Assembly (NCBI GenBank): GCA_014381555.1
Contig: JACNLO010000047.1
Span: forward strand, 1 to 54,830
Length of the DNA stretch: 54,830 bases
Reading direction: 5' to 3'
Source: Planctomycetota bacterium
Lineage (GTDB): Bacteria; Planctomycetota; Phycisphaerae; Phycisphaerales; SM1A02
This document shows positions 17,054 through 26,281 of this stretch, piece by piece (position 1 is the stretch's first letter; each line of letters opens with the position of its first letter). A model generated the notes under the pieces. The model was not told where the DNA came from and searched no databases. It saw nothing but the letters and a program-made list of their open reading frames with translations. The position numbers and the translations under genes were made by a program.

Positions 17054-19237
17054 TTAATCTTCGTATTCCTCATCCTGGTCAGAGTATGAAACCATAGCGA
17101 GGTAATTCTTTCTGAAATAACCTCCAACTGTTCCAACTGCAGCGTTTAACATGACTCCAAGAAGTTCAGCTCGAGACTCACCTAGCTCACGTAGAACTCG
17201 AGCAACCAAGCCGCGATCATCTCGGTCACTGTGGACAACTAATGTTATTGCATCAACCAAATTTGCAAGCAGGACTGCATCACCAGCAACGATAGAAGGC
17301 GGAGCATCAATGAGAACCAAATCGTACGCATCTCTTAGTTGAGCAAACGTACTCTTCATCCGTTCACTACCAAGGCGTTGGAAAAGTCTATTTGCTGGGG
17401 TTCCTGCAGTCACTACATCAACCCCTGACTCTGTTTTTTGTATAGCAGTTGAAAGGTTAATACTTCCAGCAAGTAAATCTGCAACGCCTAATGACGCATC
17501 GTCTAAATCAAACATTGAGCCAAGATTTGGGCGCCTAAAGTTGCAATCAACAACTACTACTTTTAACCCTGAAGTAAAAGCTGAAACAGCAAAGTTGCCA
17601 ATGACTGTTGTTGTTCCTCCCTCTGGAGCTGAAGAAAGGACTAGTAGAGTTTGATGCGCAGACTGTTGCAAGGTACGATTCACGCCAACCCATGCTTGCC
17701 GACATGATTCTGCAAACACACCATCGCTACTATGTAGAACTGCCAACTCTGGCGATTCAAGACCAGAGGGGTCTTCATGAACATCTGGAAGTACACCCGC
17801 AACTTTTGCTCCTGGAATAATTAAAACATCACTTGCGCTTCGAATTTTCTGATCTGTAATTTCTCTAAGGAAAATAATTCCAACGTACCCAGCAACAAAT
17901 AAAAATATCCCTGCTGGAAGCATGAATTCTAATTTCGGAAACGATTTTTCGCGGGGTTCTATAGGGGGTACTGCCTGGCGAATACGACCTGCATCAGACC
18001 TCGCCTGCATGAGTCGCAAACTTGAAATGAGCCGTTGATTTTCATCTCGCTGAGTTTCCAATTGTTTTCGTGTGGATTCCATGTGTTCATACACTGACTG
18101 GTTTGAAGCAAGTTCACGAAGAGCAGCATCTTTTGTTTCAATTTCTTTTTCTGTTCGTTCGAGAGAAACCACTAATTGCTCTTGAGTTAACACTAATTCT
18201 CGAAGTCGAGCATTCAAATTACGATGAATGATGATCTCAATTTTCGATTCAATTTGATCTTTAGTTGCTTGTACTGAGATTTCTGCGTCTTTGATTTGAG
18301 GGTGTGAAGGGTCTAAACGTTCTCTGAATGCTCGAAGACCTGCCTCAAGTTGTTCTAGTACCTGCTCTTGACGAATAATTATTGGATCTCGTTCAGCATC
18401 TAAACGATCCTCCATCGTGGACTCCATTGTGCCATCAAGTTTTGCTGCTGTTTGAAGGTATTGTTGTTTTAAAGTAGTGAGCCCTTGATTAGTAATTGTA
18501 AGATTCTCAGTTAATCTTTGAATTTCATACATCTCTGTTGAAAATCGTGTGTCATCAAGCGTAGTAATCCCCTTTGCTTGAATGAAAGCTTGCAAGTCAT
18601 CGTTCAGATCCTGCAACATGAAGTTGATTCGTCTTCCCTCATCCTCAAACAGTTTTGCGTTACTTCTAAAGCCCTCATCATCAAGGTCTCTCGTTCGAGC
18701 CAAATACGATTTGGCTACCGCAGAAAGAATAATTGGAACGTCAGCTGGCTCATGGCATGAGATACTAATACCAAAAAGGTTTGTCCCACCCTTAATCGGG
18801 GTTTTCAATTGCTCCATCAATTCATCAACCGCATCATCGACTAGGACTATTCCCGATTCTGGATCAATAAAGAATTCGAGCCATTTGGTCTGCACCATTG
18901 TTCGTTCATTGACTGCTACGGTCAGGGTTGACCTTTCTTTAATTAGATATACCTGAGTAGCTGCAACTCGTTCTACCATTTTGTCACTGATAGTATCCGT
19001 TGTCCCTATTTCAGTTGCTTCGCCAAGACCGGGACGAACCTCAAACATAATTTCGCTTGAATAGAGTGGATAGATTCGAGCGAATAAAAAATATGCCCCT
19101 ACGCCTGCAATTGCTCCAATAATTCCCCAGACTGGCACGCCCTTCCAATATCTTCGCAACACCCGCAGAGGATCAATCGCTCTTCCTTTTGGCATTGGTC
19201 TATTTGGTGAACCAATATTTTTATTTGCTGCTGGCAT
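17054..19237 (-). CDS. Wzc-like polysaccharide co-polymerase with degenerate BY-kinase domain
   Basis: A 727-residue inner-membrane protein. Membrane helix 1 is at about 33-52, followed by a Wzz domain and a long periplasmic coiled coil (about 200-430). Membrane helix 2 is at about 445-465, and a C-terminal ATPase-like domain follows. Walker B is present (LVLIDAPPS). The Walker A position reads SAPEGGTTT (536-544), where the usual GEGK lysine is replaced. The Walker A' motif is VVVVDCNFRRP, with N in place of the second aspartate. Four tyrosines lie in the last 25 residues. Chain-length control is likely retained while autokinase activity is doubtful. Confidence 0.9.
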   Translation of the reverse strand: MPAANKNIGSPNRPMPKGRAIDPLRVLRRYWKGVPVWGIIGAIAGVGAYFLFARIYPLYSSEIMFEVRPGLGEATEIGTTDTISDKMVERVAATQVYLIKERSTLTVAVNERTMVQTKWLEFFIDPESGIVLVDDAVDELMEQLKTPIKGGTNLFGISISCHEPADVPIILSAVAKSYLARTRDLDDEGFRSNAKLFEDEGRRINFMLQDLNDDLQAFIQAKGITTLDDTRFSTEMYEIQRLTENLTITNQGLTTLKQQYLQTAAKLDGTMESTMEDRLDAERDPIIIRQEQVLEQLEAGLRAFRERLDPSHPQIKDAEISVQATKDQIESKIEIIIHRNLNARLRELVLTQEQLVVSLERTEKEIETKDAALRELASNQSVYEHMESTRKQLETQRDENQRLISSLRLMQARSDAGRIRQAVPPIEPREKSFPKLEFMLPAGIFLFVAGYVGIIFLREITDQKIRSASDVLIIPGAKVAGVLPDVHEDPSGLESPELAVLHSSDGVFAESCRQAWVGVNRTLQQSAHQTLLVLSSAPEGGTTTVIGNFAVSAFTSGLKVVVVDCNFRRPNLGSMFDLDDASLGVADLLAGSINLSTAIQKTESGVDVVTAGTPANRLFQRLGSERMKSTFAQLRDAYDLVLIDAPPSIVAGDAVLLANLVDAITLVVHSDRDDRGLVARVLRELGESRAELLGVMLNAAVGTVGGYFRKNYLAMVSYSDQDEEYED

Positions 19238-19255
19238 AAATAATACTCTCGTCGT

Positions 19256-22200
19256 CTACTTGTTGGCTTCGGTTTTCTTCTTGCGAATATCGTCCTTCAA
19301 GGCCAGAATACTATTCAATGAAAATTCATCTTCTGCAAGTTCTTGGGCCATCCTTAGGTGTCCAAGGGCTTCATCGTATTTTTCATCTTCTGTAACTATC
19401 TGTGACAAATGGAGATATGCTTCCATTGTGTCTCCATAGCGAAGTGATCTGCGGATAGTTTCTTCAGCCAATTCTTTTTTGCCTGTCCGATAATAACTCC
19501 ATCCAAGAGCGTCCAATACTTCTGGTGAATGTGATTTCTGGCTTCTTGCCCTAGTCGCAACCACAACTCCACGTTCAGCTTGGTCTAAGTGGTCAGCATA
19601 AAGCAAGGCAAGTTTTGACATTGCAGTTGTATCTACTGGGTCAACTTGTAAAAGATAATCTAGAGTTTCAGCTGCCTTTTTGTACTCACCCATCCTTTGA
19701 TACATCATCGAAACCGTATCAATAACTGAGGGATTTCGAGGCATTTTTTTGACCGCTTCCAAGGCAATTTTTAGTCCTTCCTCTGGGCGATTTTGATAAA
19801 CACCAATAACGTACGCCAAGTTATTTTGCACCATTGGAGAATCATATTCTTCTGCAAGCAAACGGAACGTCTCTTCACTCTTGAGATATTCGTTTATCAG
19901 CACAAGGAATCCTCCCTTCATTGTTAACAACCGAATCCTGACATCCTTGTCTTCCGATGGAAGCGCTAGAGCAGAGTCAATTATTTGTATGGCTTGCCCT
20001 ATGTATTCACCACCAAATGCCTTGTAATACCCTGCAAGATTTGCTAGTTGTTCTTGTGACAGAGCCCCATTCACTAGTGATCGCACAAATGCTTCTCCAC
20101 CAGCGGGATCGTCCTTATAGATATGTTGTAAATCGAGGAACCATCTCGATGCAATCCCAGGAGGCAACCAACCTTTTCGGATTCCCTCTTCAAACATCCT
20201 CCACGAACGCTTCATCGCTAACAACGCATCTCTGTTTCTGCCTAGATTGTTTAAAGCTTTTGCTTCAATGGCTCCAGCAATTGGATGAAGAGTTGAAAGT
20301 TTATCAACAACAATTTCTAACAACTCCTGATTTGGTAGTTCTTGGTTGGTACGAGTCACTTCATCTATTTTCATCAATAACCTCGAATCAGGTGTGATTC
20401 CAATTGCTCTGAGGTATGCCTTGACACCCTCATTCCTATCATCATTTGTTCGAATATGAAGATCTCCCAGTCGCTCATGCCACATTGAGTCTGATGGATT
20501 AAGTTCTACGCCTCCCTGTGCGACTCCAAGTGCTTTGGAACTATCGTTCGAATCAATATATGCTTCGATTAAACGTGTCCGAACATTATTTGAATCGGGA
20601 CTTTCAGATAAATAACGACTCAGGTGCTCGATTGCTCTGTCTAATTGCCCATCTGCTTGCAACACATCAGCCCGAACAATAACATGTTGTCCTGTTTTTT
20701 TATTGATAAAAGCTGCTTCATCTGCAACAAGCAGTGCTTCTTGGAGCAAAGATTTATTTTGTGTAAGTTCATACTCACTGAGTAAACTGCGACAAAGTCC
20801 AATGTAAGGAGTGGAATTTGAAGTATCAGCTTCAATGCCTGCACGCAAGGAATCTCTATATTTTTTGAGCATCGCAGTCCCAGCTACAACATCACCCTGA
20901 GCTAGTAGTTGTTCGCTCTGTACCCTGCTTATAAGTGCTCGGAGCATTGCCTCTGCGTACTCTGTATTTGTTGTTTTATATTCTACTAATGCTCGCTCTG
21001 CTTCCTCAAACTGACCATCCAAAGCTAGGCTCTCTATTAATCTTGCACGAACGTTACTTTGCCCAGTTGCATTTACCACCTGCTCCATATACTCAGCAGC
21101 ACTTCCGTATTCGCCAGCGTTGTAGTACATGACCCCCAGTGCATAATCAACTTCGTGGAGGTCGCTTTGCTTTACCCGCGCATCTTCTAATAGTTTAAGG
21201 GCTTGCTGGCTGCGAACAGAGTTCGATAAAAATTCTGCAGCACTAAGTACTGCTCCTACATACCGTTTATCATCAGTAAGACTATCAATGTATCGATCCA
21301 AAATGTCTGAAGATTGCTCTAACTGTCCCAGATTCCTATGTATAGATGCGTGTATTAATGCTTGTTTTGTACTGGAATCAACACTTTTGCTTGCATCTTC
21401 AAGTATTTGAAGAATTAATAAATTCCATTCTTTGCGAGCATCTCTGAGAATCATCTCACGTTGTGAAAAAGGCATTTTCTGCCAAGTTTGTGGAGAATAG
21501 AGTAACTCTCCCTCGCTGTTCCGTAACACATTCATACTCGGCTCACCTTCAGATAGCATGAGGGCAAGTTCTAAAGCATTCATTCGATTGTCTGGATGAA
21601 GACTATGTGTGTTCTGGCGGTATGCCAACACCCTCCAAGATTCCCCGTGCTGAAGTTCTGCTTCAAGCCATGCAGAAAAGAGTTGTTGGTCATTTGGATG
21701 TTGTTCTTTTGCAATTCGCAACACTCGAAGTATTCGTTGGTGCTCAGATCCTAAAGCCGCAAGTGCGCCTACATATCGACGTATATTTTCCTTCCTTCTT
21801 GGAGAAATGCGATACGCCTCTGCGAATGCATCTTTAGCTTCAGGCAAATTGCCATATTCGAATTGCACGTGACCCAAGATTCTCCACGGATGATCGGAAA
21901 CCCCAAATTCCTTGACCATGGCGTTAGCAATTGCAAGCGCGCTTTCCATTTCTATTTTAAACACATCTAGATTGCCGTAGTTTTTCGCTTCTTTGGCTCT
22001 TGCTGTGTGCAAACTCACTTGAAAGCCATTGATACTATTCTGATCTACGGAAAGTTCTTTCATTTTATCTAGGAGTGCTTCTGCTTTTTCAAATTTGCCC
22101 TTATCTAACTCCTCATTAAATCTAATTCCTAAGATTCTCGACATATCTGCGCCGAGCGACTCAACACGTGCTTGATACTGTTCACTCTTTTGAAGGGAAA

Positions 22201-24376
22201 GTTTTGATAGTTCTGCAACTTCTTCCGCTTTCACTGAGTTACCCTGTTGTTCCCAGCGGTTTGACTCACGCTGCAACTCTAGCCCTAACTCATATAGAGA
22301 AAAAGCAATGTTTTCAGTAATTACCTCTTCGGACTCATCTTTTGACTCTGCATACTTGATAAGTGCTTCGACCCTGTTGTCTGATTCTAGGATAAACAAC
22401 CGAGGCAACAATTTGTCTGGGTCGGGACTCAGCTCAATTGCTTTGTTCATCCAGACTACTGCTTGGTCTTTATCATCTTTGTCTGCATAAACTCTTGAAA
22501 TCGCCAAAAATAGACGCAAATCTGGCTCGGAAGATAAATCGACTGCATTAGTGAGTAGCAAAATCGCTTCATCATGTTTACCTCCTGCAGATAACTGTTC
22601 TGATTGCAATATAAATCGAAGGTTGGCATCTGAAATCTCTGAACCAGAATCGTTTGACCTCTGTAGCGCAAGCAGATTCAAAATCTCTTGTGCTTTTTCA
22701 CTTGAGAGTGCTTCCTCTGGGAGATTTGAAAGTGTAACAGCAGCAGCTTCAGTTCTTGTAATTCTTAACTCCAGAAGGGCCTTACTTAAAAACGCATCAA
22801 CATTAGATGGCTCCTTTTCAACTATGTATTGATAGCGGTCTATGGCCAATCCAATCGAGTTAATCTTTTCTAAGGCGTAAGCAGATTGCTTATATATTAT
22901 GACTTCTGAATCGGGATAACGAGAAATGGCTTCATCAAAAAGTGTTGCAGCATCTCCATAGCGTTCTTCTGCAAGAGCAATCGAACCATCAGAATACAGG
23001 AGGTATTGATTAGTCTCATTTCCAGAGACTAGATCAAACAATTTTTCTCTATACTGTTTTGCCTCTTTGATATACGCTTTTTTTTCTTCTTCATCTTCAG
23101 CCTTTAATGATTCAGAAGTATTCATCAAAACCAAAAAGTTGGCAATTGGAGGACGATAAGCATACAACTCAATAGCATGTAGACCCACGGTTTGGAGCTC
23201 TGAATTTAATATTTCATTAGCAACTTTTGAGGCCTCATCAAATTTTCCGAGTTCAAATTGAATAGTAGCGAGGAAATATTTTCGAGCAAAATCATTTTCA
23301 TGCACACCGATTGTATCTAGCAATACTGCTTCTGCATATTCTCTTCCGCCTTCTCCTGTCACGAGCATGAGAGTCGCCACTTCGTTCGCCCTAGGATAAT
23401 TCACTTCTGGGTCATACGCGTTGACAACCATATCTCTGGCTTCATTGATTTTGTCATTTATGGAATTACCATCTTCTTCAAGAACAGATTCTGGATCAAG
23501 AAGTTGTTTCTGAAGCAAAGTGGTCCTCTGCAGAATTAATTCTCGAAGGACAATTGCTGAAACCTCAAAACTATCTCCGGCAACCTCAGAAGCTCTATCT
23601 AAAGTTTCATGTGCAAATATTTTGTTCCTCCTTGCTTGTTTTGTTTTTCCAGAGTCTAAGAGCCTGTAGTACAAAGCCATTCTGCCATGAGTGAGGGCTG
23701 CCCAGGCCATAGCATTGCCGGGATCTTTTTCAAGCACTTCTTCCAAATCGTCTTCTCCAGGAAAACGTAGGTTCCCTTGAGTGTCATATGTTTCTGTCAT
23801 GGAATCATCTTCTATATGAAGTGATGCTAATGCTCGAAACAAGAGCAGTTCGTAGCGGCGTGGATTATCTAAAGAAACTCTATCGAGACCTATTTGCGTG
23901 ACAGCTCTTAACTGTCTCCAAAAAGATTCTCTACCGGTTAACCACCCTGCATCAAACAATTCCTGGGCAACTGCTAAGTGCGCCTCAATATCCAAAGGGT
24001 TATATCTTGCTTCATGTGTAAGTGTGCCAATAAATTGGTCATATGTACTTCGTGCAGAATCTGGAGTAACAGGAACCATGTTGAGCAACGCTTTCCTTAA
24101 TTTCTCAACATACTCAAGATTTGTCGGTTCCTTCCTTACTGCTTTACCATAAAGTTTGTGTGCCTTTTTATATTCTCCCGATTCAAACTTCACATCCCCA
24201 GCTTTAACATTGCTCTCTGCTTTATGGGCTAAAAGGTACCATCCAACACCACCAACTGATAAACCTGCCATAAATAAAATGCCAATTGCCCAGAGCATTT
24301 TTTTATTTACCTTTGACCTACTCTTCTTTTGTCGACTTCTCTTTTTTAATGATTTGTGTTTTTTCTTCTTTGCCAT
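19256..24376 (-). CDS. Giant membrane-anchored TPR protein of the exosortase locus
   Basis: 1706 residues. A very basic N-terminus (MAKKKKHKSLKKRSRQKK) precedes one membrane helix at about 28-50, so the bulk is placed outside the cytoplasm. The remainder is almost entirely helical TPR-like repeats, clearest at about 55-90, 440-520, 620-680 and 1480-1640 (for example VLDALGWSYYRTGKKELAEETIRRSL). Exosortase/PEP-CTERM loci often carry a long TPR protein (PrsT-like), and position here supports that role. It ends 18 nt before the Wzc-like gene and starts 6 nt after the exosortase gene. The exact function is unknown; a scaffold for polysaccharide or protein export is an inference. Confidence 0.85.
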   Translation of the reverse strand: MAKKKKHKSLKKRSRQKKSRSKVNKKMLWAIGILFMAGLSVGGVGWYLLAHKAESNVKAGDVKFESGEYKKAHKLYGKAVRKEPTNLEYVEKLRKALLNMVPVTPDSARSTYDQFIGTLTHEARYNPLDIEAHLAVAQELFDAGWLTGRESFWRQLRAVTQIGLDRVSLDNPRRYELLLFRALASLHIEDDSMTETYDTQGNLRFPGEDDLEEVLEKDPGNAMAWAALTHGRMALYYRLLDSGKTKQARRNKIFAHETLDRASEVAGDSFEVSAIVLRELILQRTTLLQKQLLDPESVLEEDGNSINDKINEARDMVVNAYDPEVNYPRANEVATLMLVTGEGGREYAEAVLLDTIGVHENDFARKYFLATIQFELGKFDEASKVANEILNSELQTVGLHAIELYAYRPPIANFLVLMNTSESLKAEDEEEKKAYIKEAKQYREKLFDLVSGNETNQYLLYSDGSIALAEERYGDAATLFDEAISRYPDSEVIIYKQSAYALEKINSIGLAIDRYQYIVEKEPSNVDAFLSKALLELRITRTEAAAVTLSNLPEEALSSEKAQEILNLLALQRSNDSGSEISDANLRFILQSEQLSAGGKHDEAILLLTNAVDLSSEPDLRLFLAISRVYADKDDKDQAVVWMNKAIELSPDPDKLLPRLFILESDNRVEALIKYAESKDESEEVITENIAFSLYELGLELQRESNRWEQQGNSVKAEEVAELSKLSLQKSEQYQARVESLGADMSRILGIRFNEELDKGKFEKAEALLDKMKELSVDQNSINGFQVSLHTARAKEAKNYGNLDVFKIEMESALAIANAMVKEFGVSDHPWRILGHVQFEYGNLPEAKDAFAEAYRISPRRKENIRRYVGALAALGSEHQRILRVLRIAKEQHPNDQQLFSAWLEAELQHGESWRVLAYRQNTHSLHPDNRMNALELALMLSEGEPSMNVLRNSEGELLYSPQTWQKMPFSQREMILRDARKEWNLLILQILEDASKSVDSSTKQALIHASIHRNLGQLEQSSDILDRYIDSLTDDKRYVGAVLSAAEFLSNSVRSQQALKLLEDARVKQSDLHEVDYALGVMYYNAGEYGSAAEYMEQVVNATGQSNVRARLIESLALDGQFEEAERALVEYKTTNTEYAEAMLRALISRVQSEQLLAQGDVVAGTAMLKKYRDSLRAGIEADTSNSTPYIGLCRSLLSEYELTQNKSLLQEALLVADEAAFINKKTGQHVIVRADVLQADGQLDRAIEHLSRYLSESPDSNNVRTRLIEAYIDSNDSSKALGVAQGGVELNPSDSMWHERLGDLHIRTNDDRNEGVKAYLRAIGITPDSRLLMKIDEVTRTNQELPNQELLEIVVDKLSTLHPIAGAIEAKALNNLGRNRDALLAMKRSWRMFEEGIRKGWLPPGIASRWFLDLQHIYKDDPAGGEAFVRSLVNGALSQEQLANLAGYYKAFGGEYIGQAIQIIDSALALPSEDKDVRIRLLTMKGGFLVLINEYLKSEETFRLLAEEYDSPMVQNNLAYVIGVYQNRPEEGLKIALEAVKKMPRNPSVIDTVSMMYQRMGEYKKAAETLDYLLQVDPVDTTAMSKLALLYADHLDQAERGVVVATRARSQKSHSPEVLDALGWSYYRTGKKELAEETIRRSLRYGDTMEAYLHLSQIVTEDEKYDEALGHLRMAQELAEDEFSLNSILALKDDIRKKKTEANK

Positions 24377-24382
24377 GGATTC

Positions 24383-26149
24383 CTAATTTCTAATTGTAGT
24401 AGTGGATGGTGTTGTGGTTGAAGTTGTAACTTCTGACCAGTCTGGAAGGCATTCCATGATGGATGGAAGCATCTCGCTTATAAATCCCGAAACAACTTCG
24501 ATAAATTTTTCAGAAGTAAAATTGTGTTTTCCAGTAATCGTAAATTGAATTTTACAGTAATAAGCGTACTCAGAAGAACGATCAAATGCAAGCATTCGGA
24601 TGCGTTCTGGGTACGCTGTGGCTTTGCCATTAGCAATAAAAAAATACCCTGCAAATACACGGTCATCACCAAGGTTAGGATGTCTAAACTCAGTTGTTCG
24701 CAATTCAAAATCTCCAAAAGGCATTCGAACGGTGTCTTCTTGTCCAGGTCCTGCAGTAACTCGGTAAGGGACTCCATCTAAGCTTTTGTTAGTATCTTCT
24801 GACCAATCAGATTGATCTATCTCCAGTGGAATAGTAATAGGTTCTGGTGTCAATGGAGCAAATCCCCCAGCAACCATGCACCTGTCAGGAACGTGTGGCA
24901 CAGCATCAACCTGCCCAGTGTAATACGCTATGTGTAATTGGATTGGTGGTAAAACATTGTCTGTACTGTTATACACCCTACTTAAATACACCTCTGTTCC
25001 CAACGCTTCAACACCTGCCGCGTCAAATCTGTCGTCAGACCTACGTTTTTCCCACCCGTCTATTGTTGTAGGCAACATAGAAAAGTTCTGCCTTGGATAT
25101 ATTGGGTTTTTGTGTAAGTAAACATTTAGCGAATAAACACTAACTTGAAACACAACAGCTGAAATTGCAAGGAGAATAACCGCGATACAAAATCCTGAGG
25201 TTGCTGAACCCACAAAACGAATTGTACCCTCACTTTTTTCATCCTCAATTTCATCATCTTCATCTATAACAAGATTCTTTAAAATCCAGACAATGCCAAG
25301 ATAGATTAAAAAGGCTGGAATTAACCAAACAGTACCTACAAAAGTGTGGAAGTCCCCAGCTGCAAAGCCGCTATCAGCAATACTCAATAAACCAAGAGTC
25401 ATTACTCGAAGAACGTTAACAAATACTGCAGTAGGAATTGCAAGTGCAACTAAGATAATCCGTTGCCAACTGTATCGAAGACCTGTAAATGCCATCGCAA
25501 CACCAAGAGCGAAAAATGCCATCAACATTCTCATCCCAGAGCACGCTTCTGCAATATTCAACGGATAACTTTTACCATCGTAAAAAATTTCTATCGTGTT
25601 TCCTGCCTGCGTCACATCGAACCCTACGAGTGACAACCCAAAATAAGACCCAAACGATGCTATATCTTGCAACTTAAAGGTTACTATTTCCATAAATCGG
25701 TCAGATATAGACTGGCCAAATACGAACAAATACAACAATGGAAACCATAAATATCGAATCGCTCGCCAGCCGAAGATAAAGAGGACAATCCCAGCAATCG
25801 TAGACGCAACCCCTGCACCCATGAGATTGTGATGTCGCATTGAGATCGGACCTAAAGCGCAAAGGCTATACCATCCTATTCCAATAATAATTAGGACTAG
25901 ACCAAACCAAGCGCGTCTAAATGGTTCTTGTAGTAATTTATCTCTATAAATCCAAACAAAATATCCAGAGATAAAGGGAATGACTAGAGTGTGCCCCCAG
26001 TCCGCTTGCTGTTCGATTGCAAAACGGAATTGCCGATGAAGAAAATCCCAGAAAATCCAACCAAATGCAACTGCCAATGCAACTGACCATACTAGTAATT
26101 GGCGTAGCTGAGCCGACTTATTCGTTTGATCGTCTTTTCCGTTTCTCAT
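24383..26149 (-). CDS. Exosortase fused to a C-terminal EpsI-like domain
   Basis: An integral-membrane cysteine transpeptidase of the exosortase/archaeosortase family, about 588 residues with eight or more membrane segments. Counting from the chosen ATG (26147-26149), the catalytic residues are C203 (EACSGMR), R248 (VNVLRVMTLG) and H268 (GDFHTFVGTVW). After about residue 340 comes a soluble part with EpsI features (WEKR, IQLHIAYY, VPHVPDRCMVAGGF). A GTG at 26219-26221 would add 24 residues; neither start has a clear ribosome site. Exosortases process proteins with a C-terminal sorting signal. No such substrate was found in the window. Confidence 0.92.
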   Translation of the reverse strand: MRNGKDDQTNKSAQLRQLLVWSVALAVAFGWIFWDFLHRQFRFAIEQQADWGHTLVIPFISGYFVWIYRDKLLQEPFRRAWFGLVLIIIGIGWYSLCALGPISMRHHNLMGAGVASTIAGIVLFIFGWRAIRYLWFPLLYLFVFGQSISDRFMEIVTFKLQDIASFGSYFGLSLVGFDVTQAGNTIEIFYDGKSYPLNIAEACSGMRMLMAFFALGVAMAFTGLRYSWQRIILVALAIPTAVFVNVLRVMTLGLLSIADSGFAAGDFHTFVGTVWLIPAFLIYLGIVWILKNLVIDEDDEIEDEKSEGTIRFVGSATSGFCIAVILLAISAVVFQVSVYSLNVYLHKNPIYPRQNFSMLPTTIDGWEKRRSDDRFDAAGVEALGTEVYLSRVYNSTDNVLPPIQLHIAYYTGQVDAVPHVPDRCMVAGGFAPLTPEPITIPLEIDQSDWSEDTNKSLDGVPYRVTAGPGQEDTVRMPFGDFELRTTEFRHPNLGDDRVFAGYFFIANGKATAYPERIRMLAFDRSSEYAYYCKIQFTITGKHNFTSEKFIEVVSGFISEMLPSIMECLPDWSEVTTSTTTPSTTTIRN

Positions 26150-26281
26150 ACTAGGTGTTATTCGGTCATGAATTGGGGCTCTCAAGCAGGAAATATACAA
26201 TATTTGCGCTGTCCAATTCACCCAATACGTCGTTTTACGTCAAATGTTCAGCTGTTATGCAACCTTTTAGGTAAGTAACAC

